From assembly GCF_000466745.1 (NCBI RefSeq), contig NZ_ANNI01000003.1, positions 1 to 64,000 on the forward strand: a DNA stretch of 64,000 bases, written 5' to 3'. Positions 57,992 through 64,000 of this stretch are shown one piece after another. The notes below the pieces were generated by a model. That model was not told the origin of the DNA, did not search any database, and worked only from the letters and a program-made list of their open reading frames with translations. A program made the translations under genes and the position numbers. The first letter of the stretch is position 1, and every line of letters begins with the position of its first letter. This DNA is from Campylobacter concisus ATCC 51562. GTDB taxonomy: Bacteria; Campylobacterota; Campylobacteria; Campylobacterales; Campylobacteraceae.

Positions 57992-58546
57992 ATGAAAAAT
58001 TTAAGCATAAAAATAATTTTCCTTGCAGTTTTTGCCTTTATCATCTTTTTTGGCGGTTCTGCACTAGTAAATTCGACAGGAGATGATAAATTCTGTACCC
58101 TCTGTCACAAGTGGATGGATCCGATGGTGACAGCCTATCATAGCGACGTTCATGGTGGTGCTAGTAAATATGGCTTTAAAGCGAAATGTGTAGACTGTCA
58201 CTTGCCGCATGATAGTTATATAGGCTACGTGTTTAAAAAAGCTAGCAACGGCATAAGTGAAGTAACTCATATGATAACTCATGACGCCAAAGATCAGCCA
58301 TGGATAGAAAATAGAAAAAATAGAGCTAAATTTGTCTATGATAGTGGTTGCTTAAGCTACCATAAAACTATTTTAGATAAAAATTCATCAAATGCCAACA
58401 TCACTGATATGCACGCTCTTTATAGCAAATTTAAAGATGATGTGAAAAATAAACTTGACTGCGTCAGCTGTCATAAAAATGTCGGTCACAACAATCTTGG
58501 CAAAACTCTATATGAGATAAAACATCCACCAGTTGGTAACTGGTAA
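57992..58546 (+). CDS. NapC/NrfH-type membrane cytochrome c with a broken third heme motif
   Basis: 184 aa. N-terminal membrane anchor (~5-24), then CTLCH (35-39) and CVDCH (66-70), CLSYH (120-124) and CVSCH (157-161). NapC/NrfH proteins carry four hemes and oxidise menaquinol. Here the third motif has Tyr in place of the second Cys (codon TAC at 58358-58360; TGC would be one base away). The heme may be attached by a single thioether or lost. AAGGAG at 57981-57986 precedes the ATG. It forms the quinol end of the electron path to the tetraheme protein and flavoprotein. Confidence 0.85.
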   Translation: MKNLSIKIIFLAVFAFIIFFGGSALVNSTGDDKFCTLCHKWMDPMVTAYHSDVHGGASKYGFKAKCVDCHLPHDSYIGYVFKKASNGISEVTHMITHDAKDQPWIENRKNRAKFVYDSGCLSYHKTILDKNSSNANITDMHALYSKFKDDVKNKLDCVSCHKNVGHNNLGKTLYEIKHPPVGNW

Positions 58547-58558
58547 AAAAGGCAAAGC

Positions 58559-60175
58559 ATGATGGGAAATTTTAATAACAACAAGCTGTTTATTATATTT
58601 TCCATCATCTTCTTATCTTTAATGGTAGTTAGCCACATGCTAAACCGCTCTTTTGTCAGAGAAATTTTGATAAACGAGCAGTTAAATATCCTAAAGAGTT
58701 CGAGCCACAGGATAGAAAAGTGGATCGAAAATAAAAAGCTTAGCCTAAAATCAGTAAATTCGCTTATCTCAAATTTAGACCATAACAAAGATGAGATAAT
58801 CATAAAAGATATATTAAACAAAAGTACACAAATAGCAAATTTCTCAAGCGTTTATGCTGGATATAAAGATAAGCAAACCCTCTCAAGTGGAGACTTTAAA
58901 GCACCACCAAACTACGATCCAACGCTTCGCCCTTGGTATCAAAACACTATAAAAACAGATGAAATTTACATCACAAAACCGTATAAAGATGTCGGACTAA
59001 AGACCTCAGTCATCTCAATCTGTCAAAGCATAAAACAAGGCGGAGAGATCCAAGGCGTACTATGTGGGATACTATCATTTAATGACATAAAAAATGAGAT
59101 TTTGGATCTAAGTCTTGATGATGGAGGTTATCTATTTTTGATAGATAGTAATCAAAATATCTTACTTCATCCAAATGAGAGTCTAGAACTTAAAAAAGCT
59201 AAATTTGATATAGAAAATTTAGATCTAATTAAAACACAAAACTACGAAACCAAAAACGAAATATTTACTATAAATCCTTTACAAAACTCCAAACTTATCT
59301 TGATAGCAAAGACTCCAAAAGATGGGATATATAAAAAGATAAATTTGCAATTCATAAGAAATTTAGCCATCTATATAGTTAGCGCCCTACTCTTTTTATG
59401 CCTTGGTTACTTTTATAATAAAAAGATAAAAAACCAAACCGAACTTCTAGAAAAAACAAAAAGAGAGTATGAGGTTTTACTCTTTTCACAAGCTAAAATG
59501 ATAGAGCTTGGACAGATGATATCATCTATCTCACACCAATGGATACAGCCACTAAATGCCCTTGGCATATTTTTAGGAAATTTAGTACAGTTTAAAAGGC
59601 TTGGTAGACTGAGTGATGAAATATTCTACGATAACATTGACCGCTCACTAAAAAATATAGACTATATGACAAACACAATGATAATGTTTAAAAATTTCTA
59701 CAAAATAGAGGAAGAGGCGCAGGAATTTAATATAAAAGAAGCGATAGACGAGACTATTTTTATACTATTTTCACAGCACTCAAAGATGCAGATAAAGGTA
59801 CTTTGCAAAAATAGTAAAAACTTAAAATGCAAAAATCATCTAAATGAATTTAAACAGATCATCACCTGTCTCATACAAAACTCAAAGCAAGCCCTAAATG
59901 AGCGTAAAGAGCTAAAATATCCAAAAATAGTCATAGCCATAAAAGAGAGTGGAAATTTCTATGAGATTAGAGTGATAGACAATGCAAATGGCATAGATGA
60001 AAGCTTAAGAGAAGAAATTTTTAAGCCATTTAAAAGCACCAAAAAGAGCAGTGGTCTTGGGCTATATATCTCACGGTTAATCGCTGTTAAAAAGTGTGGT
60101 GGAGAGCTGAATTTAAGCAGAATAAGGAAGCCAACCATCTTTACCTTAAAGATAGCAAAGGAGATAAGTTGCTAG
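58559..60175 (+). CDS. membrane sensor histidine kinase with a dCache domain
   Basis: 538 aa. Membrane spans at ~9-28 and ~267-287 enclose a periplasmic dCache domain, with RPWYQNTIKTDEIYITKPY (~124-142), a pattern typical of small-molecule sensors. The kinase core has the phosphorylated His326 in SSISHQWIQPLN, N box LIQNSKQAL, G1 DNANGI and G2 SSGLGLY. It follows the reductase genes and is followed by a response regulator, so it probably senses the substrate. Its stop overlaps the regulator start. Confidence 0.9.
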   Translation: MMGNFNNNKLFIIFSIIFLSLMVVSHMLNRSFVREILINEQLNILKSSSHRIEKWIENKKLSLKSVNSLISNLDHNKDEIIIKDILNKSTQIANFSSVYAGYKDKQTLSSGDFKAPPNYDPTLRPWYQNTIKTDEIYITKPYKDVGLKTSVISICQSIKQGGEIQGVLCGILSFNDIKNEILDLSLDDGGYLFLIDSNQNILLHPNESLELKKAKFDIENLDLIKTQNYETKNEIFTINPLQNSKLILIAKTPKDGIYKKINLQFIRNLAIYIVSALLFLCLGYFYNKKIKNQTELLEKTKREYEVLLFSQAKMIELGQMISSISHQWIQPLNALGIFLGNLVQFKRLGRLSDEIFYDNIDRSLKNIDYMTNTMIMFKNFYKIEEEAQEFNIKEAIDETIFILFSQHSKMQIKVLCKNSKNLKCKNHLNEFKQIITCLIQNSKQALNERKELKYPKIVIAIKESGNFYEIRVIDNANGIDESLREEIFKPFKSTKKSSGLGLYISRLIAVKKCGGELNLSRIRKPTIFTLKIAKEISC

Positions 60176-60858
60176 ACATAAATATACTACAAAAACTAAA
60201 AGATGTCTCGGTTTTGCTGGTAGAGGATGACGAGAGTACAAGCCTTGCTATAAAGCAGTCTTTGGAATTTTACTGCAAAAATATAGTTTGTGCCAAGGAT
60301 GGGCTTGAAGGCTTTGAGAGATATTTTGAAGATGAGTTTGATATCGTTGTAACTGACATAAATTTGCCAAATTTAAATGGTCTTGAGATGCTTGATGAGA
60401 TAAGAAAACGAGCACCACACGTAAGATCTATCATCATCACCTCCTTTGATACGAGTGAGCATATGCTAGCCTCCATAGAACTTGGAGCTTATAACTATCT
60501 TAGAAAGCCATTTAAGATTGAGGAACTTCAAACTACGATCATAATGGCGACAAAAGATCTTTTTGAAAGTAGGATCAAATTTAAAAAAATTTACGAATAC
60601 GATATGAAAAGCAAACACCTTTTCAAAAATGGCGAAGAGTTACAAATGCCAAAAAATGAAGCAAAACTCTTCTTTTTACTTGTAAGCAATATAGAAAAAG
60701 TAGTAAGCTACGAAGTGATCGAAAACTACGTCTGGGGTGAAAAATCGATGAGTAACGAAGCACTTAGAATGACTATCAAAAAGATAAGAACAAAAACTGA
60801 TGCCGACCTCATCAAAAACATTTCAGGCGTTGGATATAGACTTAGCGGATCAAACTAA
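60169..60858 (+). CDS. OmpR-type response regulator
   Basis: 229 aa from TTG 60169, which has AAAGGAG at 60157-60163 and overlaps the kinase stop by 7 nt. The receiver has acidic residues VEDDE and the phosphorylated D63 in TDINLP, with the switch residues in ITSFDTS and the lysine in RKPFK. The C-terminal winged-helix (about 150-229) has AKLFFLLVSNIEKVVSYEVI ... MTIKKIRTKT and GVGYRL. It likely activates or represses the lyase-porin-reductase genes. Confidence 0.9.
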   Translation: MLDINILQKLKDVSVLLVEDDESTSLAIKQSLEFYCKNIVCAKDGLEGFERYFEDEFDIVVTDINLPNLNGLEMLDEIRKRAPHVRSIIITSFDTSEHMLASIELGAYNYLRKPFKIEELQTTIIMATKDLFESRIKFKKIYEYDMKSKHLFKNGEELQMPKNEAKLFFLLVSNIEKVVSYEVIENYVWGEKSMSNEALRMTIKKIRTKTDADLIKNISGVGYRLSGSN

Positions 60859-60885
60859 ATTTGGCCTTGTGTGGCTAAGTTTATA

Positions 60886-61509
60886 TTACTTTTTATCCAC
60901 ACATTTGCCAAGTTGGCAGGCTCTTTTGTAAAGTGCGTCTGCCTTTGCTTCATCGCCGCTTAGCTTTGCAAGCAAAAAGCATGACTGAGCATACTCAAGT
61001 TCGCAACTCTTTGCCAAAAGCCTTAGTACTCTATACTCGGCCTTAGCTCTATCTATCTTATGAGTCTTTAAATTTTCACTTTCGATGTAGGATTTTAGCC
61101 CAATTGCCTCGTTGTAGCAGCCAACGCCATCGCCGCTATCACAAGCTAGTTTATAAAGTTTTAGAGCCTTTTCGATATCTTTTTGCTCATCAATCAGCCC
61201 TTGCTCATAAATTTGACCCAAATTTGAACAAGCCGTCGCAAGCCCAGCATTGCAAGCTTTTTCGTAGTAGCCTTTTGCCTTTACAAAGTCTTTTTCGTTA
61301 CTAAAATTTACGGCTAAATTGTTGCAGTCGATGCTATTTCCGCTCTCGCAGTTTTGCACCATCTTCTCTTTTTCAAGCTCAAGATACTCTACCCTAGCCT
61401 CTTCATCACTTTGCCAAAAACCAAAGCTTACCATCTTTTGCCAAGACCAGCAACCACTAAGTATAAAGCCCATAGCCAAAATAAGACCAAAATTTAAAAC
61501 CTTTTTCAC
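60886..61509 (-). CDS. Sel1-repeat cysteine-rich lipoprotein (Hcp-like)
   Basis: 207 aa. Lipoprotein signal with lipobox FILSGC (Cys20). At least three Sel1-like repeats with paired cysteines spaced 7-8 residues apart (for example ACDSGDGVGCYNEA), the arrangement known from Helicobacter Hcp proteins, where they form disulfides. Probably periplasmic, outer-membrane-anchored. Partner and function unknown. It follows the similar gene at 61510 by zero nucleotides. Confidence 0.75.
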   Translation of the reverse strand: MKKVLNFGLILAMGFILSGCWSWQKMVSFGFWQSDEEARVEYLELEKEKMVQNCESGNSIDCNNLAVNFSNEKDFVKAKGYYEKACNAGLATACSNLGQIYEQGLIDEQKDIEKALKLYKLACDSGDGVGCYNEAIGLKSYIESENLKTHKIDRAKAEYRVLRLLAKSCELEYAQSCFLLAKLSGDEAKADALYKRACQLGKCVDKK

Positions 61510-62163
61510 TTACATTCCTAGTTTTGTGCCTAGTCTTTTCATCTGTGGGCATGCCTTGCTTAGCCCACGAAAGCAAGCGACTTTATAAATTCCATAAGCC
61601 CTTTTTTCATCTTTATTGACACCAAGACCTAGCTCATACATCGCTCCGATATTGGCACAACTTGGCAAATCGCCAGCATTGCATGCATTTGTATAAGCTT
61701 GCATTGCTAAGTAATAATCTCGCTTAACGATCTCACCTTTTCTATAAGCATTGCCTAAATGATAGCAAGCTTGCATGCCTCCGCCATTGCAACTTTCTTT
61801 ATAAATCGAAATTGCTTTTTTTGGATTTTTTTTGACTCCGAGTCCAAGCTCATAAAGAGTGCCCAAATTTGCACAACCGACTTGTACTTTAGCATCGCAA
61901 GCCTTTTTATAATTTGTTAAAGCATTTTCATATTCTTTTAAAAGCTCGTAATTTACACCCAAATCGTTGCAAGCTTCCGCATCGCCTTCTTCGCATTTTG
62001 GTATTAAAATTTCGATTGCATTTCTTGAAATTTGCTCTTTATTTTGCACTATTTTTTCATCCTTTGGTTGCTGCCACGAATCATCTTGTTTTTGTCCTAC
62101 ACCAATCACATTTAAGCAGCCAGTGAAAAATAAAGCCGATAAAAGCAATAAATATTTTTTCAT
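61510..62163 (-). CDS. Sel1-repeat cysteine-rich lipoprotein (Hcp-like)
   Basis: About 217 aa from ATG 62163, which has AAGGAAAAG upstream; an upstream in-frame ATG at 62196 is inside the next gene. Lipobox LFFTGC. Four or five Sel1 repeats, such as YKKACDAKVQVGCANLGTLY and YKESCNGGGMQACYHLGNAY, with paired cysteines. A tandem relative of 60886. Confidence 0.78.
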   Translation of the reverse strand: MKKYLLLLSALFFTGCLNVIGVGQKQDDSWQQPKDEKIVQNKEQISRNAIEILIPKCEEGDAEACNDLGVNYELLKEYENALTNYKKACDAKVQVGCANLGTLYELGLGVKKNPKKAISIYKESCNGGGMQACYHLGNAYRKGEIVKRDYYLAMQAYTNACNAGDLPSCANIGAMYELGLGVNKDEKRAYGIYKVACFRGLSKACPQMKRLGTKLGM

Positions 62164-62173
62164 TCTTTTCCTT

Positions 62174-63514
62174 TTAAAATTGTCCAAATAAGTCATTTAG
62201 TGCTTCACTGATGCTTGGATGAGTGAAAATTTGATTTTTAAAGAAATTTGCATTTGCTTTTAAATTCATTGCAATTGCAATTTCATTTATCAGCTCATTT
62301 GCATAGATGCAGTGAAAGCTAGCTCCTAAAATTTCTCCACTTTGCGCGTCAACGATAGCTTTTAGCATGCCTACATCGTGATTTAGTACTTTTGCACCTG
62401 GTACTGTTGCCATGCTAAGCTTTAGCTCTTTGAAATTTAGCCCAATCTTGCTAGCTTCTTTGGCGCTCATTCCAACTCTTGCTAGCGGAGTATCGGTAAA
62501 TAGCACATTTGCATGAATGCTTCTATTTTTAGTATTTCTCTTTTTATCACCAAAAATTTGTGAATAAACTATCCTAAAATCATCCAAGCTCGTATAAGTA
62601 AAAAGCTCTCCGCCGCGCACGTCGCCTACCGCATAGATGTTTGGTACATTTGTTTGAAGGTTTTCATTTGTCTTTATAAAGCCTTTTTCATTTAGCTCAA
62701 CTCCAGCAGCTTTTAAATTTAAATCATCCACATTTGCCACTCTGCCAAGCGCGATCAAAAATGCATCGGCTCTAAGGCATCTTTGCTCGCCATTTTGCTT
62801 GAAATTTAATACATTTTCTTTAATGCACTCTATCTCGCAACCCTCTAAAATTTCAACGCCTTGGACTCTAAGAGCTTCTTTTACGCTATTAGCTATATCA
62901 TCATCTTCATTTTTAAGTAGTTTTGAGCGCCCTATGATAGTCACTTTTGAGCCAAAATTTGCAAACATTGATGCAAACTCTATACCGATAAAACCACTAC
63001 CGATAATGACAAAATGCTTTGGTAAATTTTTTAGATCAAGCAAAGTTTGACTTGAAAATACATTTGAATTTGCGACCTCAAAAGGAGTATCTGCCTCTTT
63101 TGAGCCACTATTTATGATAATAAAATCGCCCTCTATTATCTTTTTCTCACCACTTGGCGTTGTTACAAGTACGCTATTTTCACTAGCAAATGAGCCAACA
63201 CCATCGATCACATCGATATTTTCTTTATCATTTAGCATCGCATAGTTTTTAGCATTCAAAGCTGAGATTAGTTTATTTTTGTTTTCCACACTAAGCGTGT
63301 AATATTCGCTTTCAACGCTATTATTTACAAATTTTGCCTCTTTAGCGGCTGTTATTAGACGTTTGGTTGGTATGCAGCCAACATTTATGCAAGTACCTCC
63401 ATACATCTTTGGCGATCTCTCTACAAGAGCTACTTTTTTGCCAAGTGCGGCAGCCTTAACCGCTAGCGTTTTGCCAGCCTTTCCAAAACCAATAATTACA
63501 ATATCATATTTCAT
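62174..63514 (-). CDS. rclA: RclA-like FAD-dependent disulfide reductase
   Basis: 446 aa pyridine nucleotide-disulfide oxidoreductase. FAD-binding IIGFGKAGKTLAVKAAALGK starts the protein, the redox disulfide is in YGGTCINVGCIPTK, the NAD(P)-binding loop is VIIGSGFIGIEFASMFANFG, and the C-terminal IFTHPSISEALNDLF matches E. coli RclA, a copper(II) reductase linked to reactive chlorine resistance. Reactive chlorine defence or metal reduction is a plausible role. It lies 10 nt from the Sel1 gene. Confidence 0.8.
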   Translation of the reverse strand: MKYDIVIIGFGKAGKTLAVKAAALGKKVALVERSPKMYGGTCINVGCIPTKRLITAAKEAKFVNNSVESEYYTLSVENKNKLISALNAKNYAMLNDKENIDVIDGVGSFASENSVLVTTPSGEKKIIEGDFIIINSGSKEADTPFEVANSNVFSSQTLLDLKNLPKHFVIIGSGFIGIEFASMFANFGSKVTIIGRSKLLKNEDDDIANSVKEALRVQGVEILEGCEIECIKENVLNFKQNGEQRCLRADAFLIALGRVANVDDLNLKAAGVELNEKGFIKTNENLQTNVPNIYAVGDVRGGELFTYTSLDDFRIVYSQIFGDKKRNTKNRSIHANVLFTDTPLARVGMSAKEASKIGLNFKELKLSMATVPGAKVLNHDVGMLKAIVDAQSGEILGASFHCIYANELINEIAIAMNLKANANFFKNQIFTHPSISEALNDLFGQF

Positions 63515-63516
63515 TT

Positions 63517-63837
63517 TCAGTCCCTTATCTTTCCCATTACATAGTAAGTTGTTTCATTTATCTTTTTTAGCTCCATTTTATATTTATTAGCCCAGTTTTT
63601 TATAATCTCATCAACTCGCTCTTTTATTTCATTAACGGTAGCTACATTTTTTATCTTTAGTCTATCTTCACTTCCACTCATCGCCACAAAACAAAGGTGT
63701 GGCTTTAAATGATCATTTAGTTCGATTATGCTCTTTGGCAAAAGACCATCAGTATTGTTTAAAATTCTACACATTTGAGCAGTGGTCGTTTCATTGACGT
63801 TATAGCCAAGCTGGATTAAAAGTGCATTATGATCCAT
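63517..63837 (-). CDS. small protein of unknown function
   Basis: 106 aa, soluble, no signal peptide or membrane span. Start MDHNALLIQLGYNVNETTTAQMCRI, then LKPHLCFVAMSGSEDRLKIKNVATVNEIKERVDEIIKNW. It lies 2 nt before the RclA-like gene, so it is probably its operon partner. I do not recognise it. Confidence 0.6.
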   Translation of the reverse strand: MDHNALLIQLGYNVNETTTAQMCRILNNTDGLLPKSIIELNDHLKPHLCFVAMSGSEDRLKIKNVATVNEIKERVDEIIKNWANKYKMELKKINETTYYVMGKIRD

Positions 63838-63914
63838 ATCGTTCCTTTTGCTTAAAATTTGCGGGCATTATAAGATAAAATTGGATAAAATCGCCTAAAT
63901 TTTCAAGGACAAAT

Positions 63915-64000
63915 ATGAAAAAATTTATCATTTTTGTGTTTAGTGTTTTGCTATTTTGGGGATGTTCATTAGATCAAATTTCACAAAATTTTGGCCTTAG
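63915..64000 (+). CDS. lipoprotein, 3' end beyond the window
   Basis: ATG 63915 opens MKKFIIFVFSVLLFWGCSLDQ, a lipoprotein signal peptide with lipobox LFWGC. AAGGAC at 63905-63910 is a fair ribosome-binding site. Only 28 residues lie in the window. Confidence 0.7.
   Translation, partial: MKKFIIFVFSVLLFWGCSLDQISQNFGL

Noticed and set aside
60859-60885. Terminator after the response regulator
   Set aside because: A partial inverted repeat is visible around GGCC/GGCT but pairing is imperfect and no T-run follows directly.
1-64000. Phase-variable poly-G tracts, CRISPR arrays, insertion sequences and prophage genes
   Set aside because: On reading through I saw no long G/C runs, direct-repeat arrays, transposases, integrases or phage structural genes.

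Overview
The window reads as chromosomal DNA of a Campylobacter, probably close to C. concisus. It is AT-rich (aaattt runs everywhere), genes are densely packed with 1-40 nt overlaps, and gene order matches blocks I remember from Campylobacter genomes: flgA-ubiX-coaD-tmk-hisS-speA; ftsH-like-mtaB-mscS-aroB; the iamAB/Mla transporter; rplS-trmD-rimM-khpA-rpsP-ffh; glyQ-nif3-flgZ-waaA; cheZ-U32-purE; nusA-HP0268-miaB. The species is inferred, not shown.

Layout. 1-69 is the 3' part of a tRNA-Gly. 78-10407 (+) holds flgA, ubiX, coaD, tmk, hisS, speA, an aspartate aminotransferase and a thiazole cluster thiS-thiF-thiG-thiH-thiE-like. 10444-21912 (-) holds a small membrane protein, mog, an FtsH-like ATPase without the protease motif, mtaB, an MscS channel, aroB, an RCK-domain protein and a four-gene Mla-type lipid transporter. 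tgt and a short CorA-like gene follow on +. A long minus-strand run from 36726 down to 24011 carries cheZ, U32, purE, DUF3972, a GyrI-like gene, an AbgT transporter, glyQ, nif3-like, flgZ-like, waaA, a pseudouridine synthase, ffh and rpsP-khpA-rimM-trmD-rplS. hisJ, glnA and dnaX are on +, ccoS/ccoI on -, rho on +. Then come a small HTH gene, an outer-membrane barrel, a GNAT enzyme, nusA, an HP0268-type gene, miaB, an acyltransferase, a TPR-like protein and three genes with a PilM/PilN/PilO-like layout.

The most distinctive region is 53258-60858 (+). It encodes an exported homologue of the histidine/phenylalanine ammonia-lyase family, an OprD-like porin, a Tat-exported flavoprotein of the fumarate/urocanate reductase family, a periplasmic tetraheme cytochrome, a NapC/NrfH-type membrane cytochrome, and a dCache sensor kinase with an OmpR-type regulator. 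I infer a periplasmic respiratory module: a lyase-family enzyme supplies an unsaturated acid that the flavoprotein reduces with menaquinol electrons. Three oddities stand out. The lyase gene is split by a one-base frameshift in an A5 run. The lyase lacks the Ala-Ser-Gly triad that forms the MIO cofactor. The NapC-type cytochrome has CxxYH in place of its third CxxCH. The module may be decaying or phase-switched in this strain, or may use different chemistry.

The window ends with two cysteine-rich Sel1-repeat lipoproteins, an RclA-like flavin disulfide reductase, a small unknown gene (all -) and the start of a lipoprotein gene (+). I saw no CRISPR array, insertion sequence, prophage or rRNA.
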